From: Pseudomonas sp. M47T1
Lineage (GTDB): Bacteria > Pseudomonadota > Gammaproteobacteria > Pseudomonadales > Pseudomonadaceae
Reading direction: 5' to 3'
Assembly (NCBI RefSeq): GCF_000263855.1
Contig: NZ_AJWX01000015.1
Span: 1 to 64,000 of the forward strand
Length of the DNA stretch: 64,000 nucleotides
Shown: positions 1-7,159 of the stretch, piece after piece
Layout of the letters: every line of letters begins with the position of its first letter
Position numbering within the stretch: position 1 is the stretch's first letter
Made by a program: the position numbers and the translations under genes
The notes under the pieces: generated by a model
What the model was told of the DNA's origin: nothing
Seen by the model: the letters and a program-made list of their open reading frames with translations, nothing else
Databases searched by the model: none

Positions 1-1
1 C

Positions 2-334
2 GCCGGCGTTCGTGGTAATCGCGGCTTGGGCCTGTATGGCCTGTCCAAGGCGGCCCTGGCGCAACTGGCGCGCAACCTGGCGGTGGAGTGGGGGCCCAGC
101 AATGTGCGGGTCAACGCCATCAGTCCCGGCGTGGTGGAAACCGAATTCGCCCGTCCACTCACCGACAACCCCGCCGTGATGGGCAAGCGCCTGGCCCTGA
201 CGCCCCTGCGTCGGTTTGGCCGCCCCGAGGAAATCGCCGCCGTGGCGCTACTGCTGGCAGCCCCGGGCGGCGCCTTCATCACCGGTCAGAACCTGATAGT
301 CGACGGTGGCACCACCATCGGCGACGGCAATTAA
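2..334 (+). CDS. SDR-family oxidoreductase, C-terminal part (5' end outside window)
   Basis: This is the last ~110 residues of a classical short-chain dehydrogenase/reductase; the gene starts before the window and is open from base 2. The visible part begins just before the catalytic YGLSK (YxxxK) motif. It continues with the family's SNVRVNAISPG segment, which closes the NAD(P) site, and ends with the usual ITGQNLIVDGG C-terminus. SDRs of this type oxidise or reduce a secondary alcohol or ketone with NAD(P)(H) in the cytoplasm. It is the first visible gene of a rightward operon: a cupin gene follows after 14 bases, so a step in the same catabolic pathway is likely. The substrate cannot be read from the sequence. 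Confidence 0.9.
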   Translation, partial: AGVRGNRGLGLYGLSKAALAQLARNLAVEWGPSNVRVNAISPGVVETEFARPLTDNPAVMGKRLALTPLRRFGRPEEIAAVALLLAAPGGAFITGQNLIVDGGTTIGDGN

Positions 335-348
335 ACAAGGAATTGAGC

Positions 349-912
349 ATGCACACGCTTCCCGGCTTTAAACGCGTGGTCACCGGCCACGACAGCGACG
401 GCAAGGCCACCGTGGCCATCAGTGGCCCCACGCCCAACGTCGTTGAACTGCAAGCGGTGCCTGGCACGGTGTTTCACGAGATCTGGAACACCGCCACCAG
501 CCCGGCGCCCATCGACAACGGCGACGACCCCACGTGCAAGCCCCTGCAATTGAGCCCAGGCGCCCTGGGCAGCGTGATTCGGGTGGTGGATATCCCGCCT
601 GACAGCGTGCAAAACAGCATCAGCGCCGACGCGGCCGCCCAGGCCTTCGCCGAAATCGGCCAGGCTCATGCCAGCACCGGCACGGCCAACGCCCGCCACC
701 GGCTGATGCACCGCACCGAGACGGTCGACTACGGCATCGTCACCGAAGGCGAAGTGTGGCTGGTGGTCGATGACCAGGACGTGCACCTCACCCGCGGTGA
801 CGTGGTGGTGCAGCGCGGCACTAATCACGCCTGGAGCAACCGCACCGAACACATGGCACGCATTGTCTTCATCCTGCTGGACGGGCGTTTTGCCGAAGGG
901 GTGCAGGGATGA
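349..912 (+). CDS. Cupin domain protein
   Basis: A 187-residue protein starting at the ATG that follows an AAGGAATTGAGC ribosome-binding stretch; longer reading in this frame would overlap the SDR gene. Residues ~125-185 form a conserved beta-barrel cupin: HRTETVDYGIVTEGE, then a GDVVVQRGTNHAW stretch, matching the two cupin motifs with their potential metal-binding His/Glu residues. The N-terminal 120 residues resemble the first half of small cupins found beside FAH and cyclase genes in catabolic operons. Its stop overlaps the next start (ATGA), so the two are probably translationally coupled. The role (isomerase, dioxygenase-like or sensor) is not decidable from sequence. Confidence 0.85.
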   Translation: MHTLPGFKRVVTGHDSDGKATVAISGPTPNVVELQAVPGTVFHEIWNTATSPAPIDNGDDPTCKPLQLSPGALGSVIRVVDIPPDSVQNSISADAAAQAFAEIGQAHASTGTANARHRLMHRTETVDYGIVTEGEVWLVVDDQDVHLTRGDVVVQRGTNHAWSNRTEHMARIVFILLDGRFAEGVQG

Positions 913-1892
913 AACTGGCGACCATGAAAGACGGCAGCCGTGACGGCCAGTTGGTGGTGGTGTCCCGCGACCTGCAACGCTACGTATGTGCCCGGGGCGT
1001 TGCCGCCACCTTGCAGCAAGCCATTGATAGCTGGGCCACGAGCGCGCCGCAGTTACAGGCACTGTTCGGGTTGCTGGAAGAGGGCCGCGCGCCTGGCGTG
1101 CAACCTTTCGACGCACGCCAGGCCATGGCGCCCTTGCCACGCGCCTATCAGTGGTGTGACGGCTCAGCCTTTCTCAACCACGGCACCTTGATGCAGAAAG
1201 CATTCAACCTCGACCCTATCGAAGGTGTCGAGCGTATCGCGTTGATGTATCAGGGCGCGGGCGATGATTTTCATGGCGCTCGGGATGACCTGGCGCTGCC
1301 CAGCGAGGCCCAGGGCATTGATTTTGAAGGCGAGTTCGTGGTGCTGGTGGACGACGTGCCGCTGGGCTGTCCGGCCGATCAGGCGGCCGCGCACATCAAA
1401 CTGCTGTTGCAGGTAAACGACGTCAGCCTGCGCGCCCTGGCGCCGCGGGAAATGCTCACCGGCTTCGGCTTCCTGCAAGCCAAGCCGTCGTCCAGCTTCG
1501 CCCCGGTGGCGGTCACCCCGGACGAACTGGGCACTGCCTGGGCCGACGCCCGCGTGCAACTGCCCTTGCAGGTGCAACGCAACGGCGCATGGTTCGGCCA
1601 CCCCCATGGCGGCGAGATGAATTTCAGCTTTGCCCAGTTGATCGCCCATGCCGCGCTGACACGTCGGCTGGGCGCGGGCACGCTGGTGGGCTCGGGCACC
1701 GTGTCGAATAAAGACCGATCGGTCGGGTCGGCCTGCATCGCCGAGCGCCGGGCCATCGAGATGATCGAACACGGCAGCCCGCGCACCGGCTTCCTGCAAT
1801 TCGGCGAGCGGGTGCACATGGACGTCATCGGCCTGGACGGCCAATCGGTGTTCGGTGCCATCGACCAGCGAGTGGTGGCAGCCCATGGCTGA
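909..1892 (+). CDS. Fumarylacetoacetate hydrolase family protein
   Basis: A 327-residue member of the FAH superfamily, whose members hydrolyse or decarboxylate/hydrate 2-oxo or diketo acids using a Mg2+ or Ca2+ ion. The metal-binding signature is visible: an ExE motif in IDFEGEFVV, and the Asp in VNDVSLR. A conserved GSGTVSNKD-type segment lies near the C-terminus. The length is that of the bacterial two-domain FAH-like family (~330), shorter than tyrosine-pathway FAH (~420), so this is unlikely to be the classical homogentisate-pathway enzyme. It overlaps the cupin gene by 4 bases and the epimerase gene by 8, showing a tight operon. The likely role is C-C bond hydrolysis late in the pathway. 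Confidence 0.9.
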   Translation: MKLATMKDGSRDGQLVVVSRDLQRYVCARGVAATLQQAIDSWATSAPQLQALFGLLEEGRAPGVQPFDARQAMAPLPRAYQWCDGSAFLNHGTLMQKAFNLDPIEGVERIALMYQGAGDDFHGARDDLALPSEAQGIDFEGEFVVLVDDVPLGCPADQAAAHIKLLLQVNDVSLRALAPREMLTGFGFLQAKPSSSFAPVAVTPDELGTAWADARVQLPLQVQRNGAWFGHPHGGEMNFSFAQLIAHAALTRRLGAGTLVGSGTVSNKDRSVGSACIAERRAIEMIEHGSPRTGFLQFGERVHMDVIGLDGQSVFGAIDQRVVAAHG

Positions 1893-2892
1893 CAGCAACG
1901 GCCTGCGTATCCTCATCACCGGCGCCAACGGCTTTCTCGGTCAACTGCTGGTCAAGCGCCTGCTGGGGCTGGCCAGCCTGCGCGGCCAGGCCATCGGCAC
2001 CTTGCGCCTGCTGGACATGAACCTCGACAGTTTCACCCCCCAGCCGCGGCTGCGTCTGCACCCCGGCAGCGTCACCGACACTGCGTTGATGCGCCGGGTG
2101 CTGGCCGACGGCATCGACCTGGTGTTTCACCTGGTGAGCATCCCCGGTGGCGCCGCCGAGCGTCAGTACGAACTGGGTTACGAGGTAAACCTGGCGGCCA
2201 GCCTGGAACTGCTGCAACAACTGCGCAACAAGGCCTGCCCGCCGGTGCTGGTGTTTGCCAGCAGCGTGGCGGTGTACGGCGGCGACCTGCCCGCGCGGCT
2301 CGACGAAAGCGCCGCGCCGGCGCCGCAGCTGTCTTATGGCGCGCACAAGCGCATGGTGGAAATCGCCCTCGGCGACCTGGCGCGCCGTGGCGAAGTGGAT
2401 GGCCGCGCCCTGCGCCTGCCCGGCATCGTTGCGCGGCCCGGCGATGGCCAGGGGCTGCGCTCGGCGTTCATGAGCGAGCTTATGCGCCATGTGGCGGCCG
2501 GGCAGGCCTACCAGTGCCCGGTATCGCCGCAGGCCACGGCCTGGTGGATGTCGGCCCGCTGCTGTGTCGACAACCTGTTGCGCGCCGCCGAACTGCCGCT
2601 GGCCGTGGACGCGCCCCGGGTGTGGCAACTGCCGGTACTGCACCTGTCCATCGCCCAGGTGATGGAGGCGCTGGCCGAGCGTTTCGGTGATGCCTGCCGG
2701 GCCCTGGTCAGCTACCACCCCGATCCCCAGCTGGAGGCGCAGTTTGGCCGTCAGCCACCGTTGAAGACCCCACAGGCCCGCGCCCTGGGCCTGCGCCATG
2801 ACGGCAGCGCTGCCGCGCTGGTGCGCAATGCCCTGGACCTGGCGCCCGCCACGCGCCGTATTGCACAAGGAAACCCCTGCCATGAAGCCTGA
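1885..2892 (+). CDS. NAD-dependent epimerase/dehydratase, DenD-like
   Basis: A 335-residue extended-SDR protein. The ATG at 1885 places the Rossmann motif TGANGFLG near residue 12; an upstream ATG in frame would add ten unlikely residues. The active-site segment is present as SSVAVYGGD and SYGAHK (YxxxK). The order of motifs (VFHLVSIPGGAAE, SYGAHKRMVE, RALRLPGIVARPG) matches the D-erythronate dehydrogenase (DenD) branch, which oxidises four-carbon sugar acids with NAD+. A DenD-like role is inferred only from this resemblance; the neighbouring FAH and cyclase genes suggest a different acid substrate. It overlaps FAH by 8 bases and the cyclase by 11. Confidence 0.82.
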   Translation: MADSNGLRILITGANGFLGQLLVKRLLGLASLRGQAIGTLRLLDMNLDSFTPQPRLRLHPGSVTDTALMRRVLADGIDLVFHLVSIPGGAAERQYELGYEVNLAASLELLQQLRNKACPPVLVFASSVAVYGGDLPARLDESAAPAPQLSYGAHKRMVEIALGDLARRGEVDGRALRLPGIVARPGDGQGLRSAFMSELMRHVAAGQAYQCPVSPQATAWWMSARCCVDNLLRAAELPLAVDAPRVWQLPVLHLSIAQVMEALAERFGDACRALVSYHPDPQLEAQFGRQPPLKTPQARALGLRHDGSAAALVRNALDLAPATRRIAQGNPCHEA

Positions 2893-3664
2893 ACGCCGCC
2901 TGATCGACCTGTCCGTGACTTTGGACAACAATCCCTACACCGACCCGCCGCCCTTGCTGCCACGCATCGAGTACATGGACCACCAGCAGGGATGGCCGGA
3001 GATGGCCGCGATGTTTCCCGGGCTGTCCCTTGACCAGTTGCCGGGCAATGAGTCCTGGGCCGCCGAGCGCCTGTTCATCACCACCCACAGCGGCACGCAC
3101 ATGGACGCGCCCTGGCACTACGCCTCGACCACCGACGGCGGCAAGCCGGCGTGGGGCATCGACGAACTGCCGCTGGAGTGGTGCCTGCAAGCGGGGGTGA
3201 AGCTGGACTTTCGCCACTTCGACGACGGCCACGTGATCAGCGCCGCCGAGGTCGAGGCCGAGTTGGCGCGCATCGGCCATGTGCTGCAACCGTTGGACAT
3301 TGTGCTGGTAAACACCCGGGCCGGCAGCCTGTTCGGCCAGCCCGGCTACCTGGACGCGGGTGTCGGCATGGGCCGCGAGGCCACGCTGTACCTGCTGGAC
3401 CGTGGCGTGCGGGTGGTAGGCACCGATGCCTGGAGCTGGGACGCGCCCTTCAAGTACACCCGCGAACGCTTCGCCGCCAGCGGCGACGCCGCCATCATCT
3501 GGGAAGGGCACAAGGCGGGGCGCGACATTGGCTATGGCCAGATGGAAAAGCTCGCCAACCTGGAACAGCTGCCCGCCAGCGGCTTCACGGTGTCGTGCTT
3601 CCCCTACAAGATCAAACACGCCTCGGCGGGCTTCGTCCGCGCCGTGGCCATCATCACTGAGTGA
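2882..3664 (+). CDS. Cyclase-family (KynB-like) metal-dependent hydrolase
   Basis: A 260-residue member of the cyclase/kynurenine formamidase superfamily. The diagnostic metal-binding motif HSGTHMDAPWHY is at about residues 77-88. The start is the ATG overlapping the end of the epimerase gene, preceded by CAAGGAAACC. Family members hydrolyse amides, esters or cyclic enols (for example N-formylkynurenine or isatin) using Zn or Mn. The protein is longer than KynB (~210) and carries an N-terminal extension, so it is not simply KynB. Operon position between the dehydrogenase and the GST supports a ring- or ester-opening step. Confidence 0.85.
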   Translation: MKPERRLIDLSVTLDNNPYTDPPPLLPRIEYMDHQQGWPEMAAMFPGLSLDQLPGNESWAAERLFITTHSGTHMDAPWHYASTTDGGKPAWGIDELPLEWCLQAGVKLDFRHFDDGHVISAAEVEAELARIGHVLQPLDIVLVNTRAGSLFGQPGYLDAGVGMGREATLYLLDRGVRVVGTDAWSWDAPFKYTRERFAASGDAAIIWEGHKAGRDIGYGQMEKLANLEQLPASGFTVSCFPYKIKHASAGFVRAVAIITE

Positions 3665-3673
3665 GAGCTTGAA

Positions 3674-4408
3674 ATGACTGAACTCGTACTGTTCAACGCC
3701 GGTATTTCCACCTGCAGCCAGCGCGTGCGCTTCGTGTTGGCGCACAAGCGCCTGGCCTATACCGACCAACGTCTGCGCCTGGACCAGGGCCAGCACTTGG
3801 CCCCGGAATACCTGGCCATCAACCCCAACGGCCTGGTGCCCAGCCTGACTCACGATGGGCAGGTCATCGTCGACTCCAGCGTGATCAACGAATACCTGGA
3901 CGAAGTATTTCCCGAGACCCGGCTGGTGCCGGCCCTGCCGGTGCAACGGGCTCATATGAGGGCCTGGGTGGCGTACCTGGATGAGGTGATGACCCCGGCC
4001 ATCCGTTACCCCTCGTTCCAGCAGTTTTTCGGCGGTGGCCTGCGCAACATGAGCGACGAGCAGCGCCAAGGCTTTGCCAACCGTCTGCCGCTGCGCAAGC
4101 ATTTCGCCCTGGAAGTGGGGCCGCAAGGCTTTGCCCCAGAGAAGCTTGAAGGCGCCATGGAACGCATCGAACAGTCCCTGGACCGCATGGAATTGGCCTT
4201 GGCCGACAAGCCCTGGATCGCCCATCAAGAACTGACCCTGGCCGACATCGCCATGATGCCGAGCATCGTGCGCCTGGAAGACCTGGGCCTGACGTCCCTG
4301 TGGGACCAGCGCCCGAATGTGGCCAACTGGTACACCCGCCTGCAGGACCGGCCGGCCTTCGCCGCCGCCTACGGCCCCGGCTCGCGCCTGGGCGCCCACG
4401 CCAACTGA
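3674..4408 (+). CDS. Glutathione S-transferase, beta-etherase-like
   Basis: A 244-residue GST with a thioredoxin-like N-terminal domain (residues ~1-80: NPNGLVPSL, cis-Pro region; then DSSVINEYLDEVFPE) and an all-helical C-terminal domain containing the conserved LTLADIAM motif. The segments following EYLDEVFPE, MRAWVAYLDE and the MSDEQ...F...LPL block, resemble the LigF-type beta-aryl-ether-cleaving GSTs of sphingomonads more than ordinary detoxification GSTs. That comparison is from memory. As the last gene of the six-gene operon it may use glutathione to cleave an ether or isomerise a maleyl-type intermediate. Confidence 0.85.
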   Translation: MTELVLFNAGISTCSQRVRFVLAHKRLAYTDQRLRLDQGQHLAPEYLAINPNGLVPSLTHDGQVIVDSSVINEYLDEVFPETRLVPALPVQRAHMRAWVAYLDEVMTPAIRYPSFQQFFGGGLRNMSDEQRQGFANRLPLRKHFALEVGPQGFAPEKLEGAMERIEQSLDRMELALADKPWIAHQELTLADIAMMPSIVRLEDLGLTSLWDQRPNVANWYTRLQDRPAFAAAYGPGSRLGAHAN

Positions 4409-4450
4409 CCCCTGCATATGCCGCGCACCGCCTGAGACGCCGACAATAAC

Positions 4451-4540
4451 GCAGCTGCCGCCAGGCGGCGAAGGCTCGCGATCGCCACCACACCGCCGAA
4501 GGGATTACGGACCTTTTCGCAGCCTTTCGGCAGCTACGGG
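4451..4540 (+). repeat. Inverted pair of REP-like elements
   Basis: The gap between the converging GST and dehydrogenase genes contains a GCAGCTGCCG...GCGAAGGCT unit at 4451-4476 and its imperfect inverse CGCAGCCTTTCGGCAGCTAC at 4518-4537. Related GCAGC/GCTGCCGC-rich units recur at 5498 and 6572. An inverted pair between convergent stops is the normal place for Pseudomonas REP/BIME elements and could act as a bidirectional terminator. Confidence 0.6.
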
Positions 4541-4556
4541 TTACGCACCTGCGATA

Positions 4557-5435
4557 TCAGGCTTGCCCGGCACGGCGTGCTGCCGTGCGCGACAGCGCCG
4601 CCCAGTCCAGGTGGCCTTCGCCGTGGGCCAGGCTTTCGATGTGGCTGTCGCGCAGGGTGCTGGCCAGCGCCATCGGCACGTTGACCTGTTGCGCAGCGTC
4701 CATGGCCAAGCGCACGTCCTTCAGGCCCAGTGCCAGCTTGAAGCCTGCCGGTTCGAAGCGCTGCTCGGCGATGGCCGCGCCGTAGCCTTTGTACACCGGG
4801 GCGTTGAACAGGGTAGAGGTCACCAGCTCCAGCAGGCCGGCCTTGGCCACGTCATAACCCTCCACCAGCGCGCTGGCTTCGCTCATGGCGCCAATGGCGC
4901 TGGCAATCATGAAATTCACCGACAGCTTCACCGCGTTGGCCTGCTCGGGCCGCTCGCCGAAGGGCCAGGTCTTTTGCCCCAGTACATCGAACAGCGGTTG
5001 CACCGTGGCCAGCGCCGCGCTGTCACCGCCGGTCAAAATCTGCAGCTGCCCGGCCTCGGCTACGTTGACCCGGCCCAGTACCGGCGCGGCCACATAGGCC
5101 ACGCCCCGGGCCTGGTGCAGGGCCAGCAGCTGATTGGCCAGGGCCACGGAAATGGTCGCCATGTTGATGTGGATGGCGCCGGGCTTGAGCGCGTCCAGGG
5201 CCTGACCGTCTACCAAGGTGGCCAAGGTGGCGGCGTCGTCGGCCAGCATCGAGATCAGTACGTCGGCGCCTTCCACGGCGTCACGGGCGGTGGCGGCAGG
5301 CTCGGCGCCCAGCACGGCCAGCCGGGCAACCGGATCGGGCGAGCGGTTCCAGGCGCGCACCGGGTAACCGGCTTTCAACAGGTTGGCAGCCATGGGCAGG
5401 CCCATGGTACCCAGGCCCAGGAAGGCGATTTGCAT
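4557..5435 (-). CDS. 3-hydroxyisobutyrate dehydrogenase-family oxidoreductase
   Basis: A 292-residue beta-hydroxyacid dehydrogenase. The Rossmann motif GLGTMGLPMA is at residues 7-16, and the family's catalytic Lys is visible as K170 in NAVKLSVNF. The substrate loop reads APVLGR where 3-hydroxyisobutyrate dehydrogenases usually have DAPVSGG, so the substrate probably differs from 3-hydroxyisobutyrate; GLYR/succinic-semialdehyde-reductase-like members also lie in this family. It is transcribed towards the six-gene operon, with the LysR gene divergent on its other side. It likely oxidises or reduces a small hydroxy acid in the cytoplasm with NAD(P). Confidence 0.88.
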   Translation of the reverse strand: MQIAFLGLGTMGLPMAANLLKAGYPVRAWNRSPDPVARLAVLGAEPAATARDAVEGADVLISMLADDAATLATLVDGQALDALKPGAIHINMATISVALANQLLALHQARGVAYVAAPVLGRVNVAEAGQLQILTGGDSAALATVQPLFDVLGQKTWPFGERPEQANAVKLSVNFMIASAIGAMSEASALVEGYDVAKAGLLELVTSTLFNAPVYKGYGAAIAEQRFEPAGFKLALGLKDVRLAMDAAQQVNVPMALASTLRDSHIESLAHGEGHLDWAALSRTAARRAGQA

Positions 5436-5497
5436 GGCGTGTACTCCGTATCAAAACCCCAAGCATCGCATGCAGGCAACGGGGATGCACGCCACCG

Positions 5498-5526
5498 CTG
5501 CAGCGGCTGCCGCCAGGCTGCGGCTA
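5498..5526. repeat. REP-like palindrome
   Basis: GCTGCAGCGGCTGCCGCC followed by AGGCTGCGGCTAC lies in the 205-base divergent gap between the 3-HIBDH-like gene and the LysR gene. The AGCGGCTGCCGC...GCTGCGGCT core is shared in inverse orientation with the unit at 6572-6603. No promoter could be assigned with confidence in this gap. Confidence 0.5.
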
Positions 5527-5640
5527 CACAATGGCGTGACGGCCGCGAGGCGCAAGTTTAAGCACATCCATTCAAAAAAAATCCCAGCGGTTATGCTTCA
5601 CTGTGAGGTCGCCCATTCCCCGTCCGCCATGGAGCCCGCC

Positions 5641-6555
5641 ATGAACCGCAACGACCTGCGCCACGTCGACATGAACCTGCTGGTGCTGTTCGAGGCCCTG
5701 ATGTTTGAACGCAACCTGACCCGGGTGGCGGAAAAGCATTTCATAGGCCAGCCGGCGGTCAGCGCCGCCCTGGGCCGGTTGCGCGATCTGTTCGATGACC
5801 CGCTGCTGATCCGCAACGGCCGAAGCATGGAGCCCACCCTGCGCGCGCTGGCCATTCTCGATGAGCTGCGGCCTGCGCTGGACACCATTTCCGGGGCGGT
5901 CAGCCGGGCCAAGGATTTTGACCCGACCAGCAGTTGCGCCACCTTCCGCATCGGCCTGTCCGACGACGCCGAGTTCGGTCTGTTCCCGCCCTTGCTGGCG
6001 CAACTGCGCGAAGAAGCACCGGGCATCATTATTGTGGTGCGCCGGGCCAACTACCTGTTGATGCCGGCCTTGCTGGCCAGCGGCGAGATCTCCGTGGGGG
6101 TGAGCTACACCACCGACCTGCCGGCCAACGCCAAGCGCCGCAAGCTGCGCGACATCGGTTGCAAGGTGCTGCGCGGCGACAGCCAGGCGGGGCCGCTGAC
6201 CCTGGATGAATACTGCGAGCGGCCCCACGCCATGGTGTCGTTTTCCGGCGATTTGAGCGGCAACATCGACCTGGACCTGGCCAAGGTCGGCCGCACCCGT
6301 CGCGTGGTGCTGGGCGTGCCCCAATTCCATGGCCTGCGGGCATTGCTCAAGGGCAGCGACCTGGTTGCCACCGTGCCGGACTACGCGGCCTGCGCGCTGG
6401 TGGAAGACGGCGCGCTGCGCGCCGACGAGCCGCCGTTCCCGATCGTGCCGGCGCAGTTGTCCATGGTGTGGAGCGGGGTGCACGACAACGACCCGGCCGA
6501 GCGCTGGCTGCGCGCCCATATCACCCGAGTGATGGCCGCACCGCTGGCCGGGTAA
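5641..6555 (+). CDS. LysR-family transcriptional regulator (NodD/LeuO-like branch)
   Basis: A 304-residue LysR regulator. The ATG at 5641 was chosen because it gives the typical N-terminus RHVDMNLLVLFEAL; upstream in-frame sequence is intergenic. The winged helix-turn-helix is at about residues 12-70 (NLTRVAEKHFIGQPAVSAALGR) with the DPLLIRNGR wing that marks the NodD/LeuO/PcpR-like branch, which often responds to aromatic ligands. The rest is a type-2 periplasmic-binding-like effector domain. It is divergent from the 3-HIBDH-like gene and most simply controls that gene and perhaps the adjoining operon. Confidence 0.92.
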   Translation: MNRNDLRHVDMNLLVLFEALMFERNLTRVAEKHFIGQPAVSAALGRLRDLFDDPLLIRNGRSMEPTLRALAILDELRPALDTISGAVSRAKDFDPTSSCATFRIGLSDDAEFGLFPPLLAQLREEAPGIIIVVRRANYLLMPALLASGEISVGVSYTTDLPANAKRRKLRDIGCKVLRGDSQAGPLTLDEYCERPHAMVSFSGDLSGNIDLDLAKVGRTRRVVLGVPQFHGLRALLKGSDLVATVPDYAACALVEDGALRADEPPFPIVPAQLSMVWSGVHDNDPAERWLRAHITRVMAAPLAG

Positions 6556-6571
6556 CAACTGCGGCCTGCTT

Positions 6572-6603
6572 GTGAAGCCGCAGCGTGGCGGCAGCGGCTG
6601 CAC
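6572..6603. repeat. REP-like palindrome
   Basis: GTGAAGCCGCAGCGTGGCGG followed by CAGCGGCTGCAC lies directly downstream of the LysR stop. It is an inverted relative of the 5498 element, and the outer GAAGCCGCAG/CGGCTGC parts can pair. It could serve as the transcription end of the LysR gene, although no T-tract follows. Confidence 0.5.
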
Positions 6604-6724
6604 GAGCGGCAAGGCGGTGCGATGCACGGGCGCACACCGGTTCAAAACACAGCACACCCGTGCAATCGGTCCCGGGGCAGGGCAGCCATGATAGGCGCTC
6701 CTGATCACCCCGCAAGGACCGTCG

Positions 6725-7135
6725 ATGAACCTGCCCCGCGCCGCAACTGCTGACGCCGCCCTGCTCTGGTTGCGGGTGTGCGCCGCGGTGTTCCTGTTGA
6801 CGGTGCACGGCCTGCCCAAGTTGCTCGACTTTCACGCCCAGTTGGCCCTCATCGAAGACCCGTTCCACCTGGGCGCGGTGCCCACCCTGTGCCTGGCCAT
6901 TTTTGCCGAGGTGCTGTGCCCGCTGCTGATTATCACCGGCGTGCTCACCCGGCTGGCGTGCTTGCCGGTGCTGGCCGTGCTGCTGGTGGCGCTGGTGTTC
7001 GTGCACCCCGAATGGACCCTCCTGGAGGGCCAGTTCGCCTGGCTGCTGCTGATTTTGTTCACCACCATCCTGATAGGCGGCCCCGGCCGATTGGCCCTGG
7101 GCATACGCCTGCCCGGGCGGCTGCGCTACGCCTGA
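6725..7135 (+). CDS. DoxX-family membrane protein
   Basis: A 136-residue integral membrane protein with four hydrophobic segments (about residues 10-28, 48-70, 74-94 and 102-122) and the DoxX-family start LLWLRVCAAVFLLTVHG, followed by a K/D-containing loop. DoxX-like proteins sit in the cytoplasmic membrane; some are subunits of thiosulfate:quinone oxidoreductase, most have no proven function. It lies 24 bases before the amidohydrolase gene and is probably co-transcribed with it. Confidence 0.85.
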   Translation: MNLPRAATADAALLWLRVCAAVFLLTVHGLPKLLDFHAQLALIEDPFHLGAVPTLCLAIFAEVLCPLLIITGVLTRLACLPVLAVLLVALVFVHPEWTLLEGQFAWLLLILFTTILIGGPGRLALGIRLPGRLRYA

Positions 7136-7159
7136 ATCTTCACGCTTGAAGGAGTTGCA

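Noticed and set aside
331..1140. 269-residue reading frame antisense to the cupin and FAH genes
   Set aside because: High-GC shadow frame opposite genes with clear motifs and coupled starts; no ribosome-binding site or recognisable domain.
2708..4417. 569-residue leftward frame across the epimerase, cyclase and GST genes
   Set aside because: Mirror frame of three motif-bearing genes, rich in His/Gln/Arg as expected for antisense of high-GC coding DNA.
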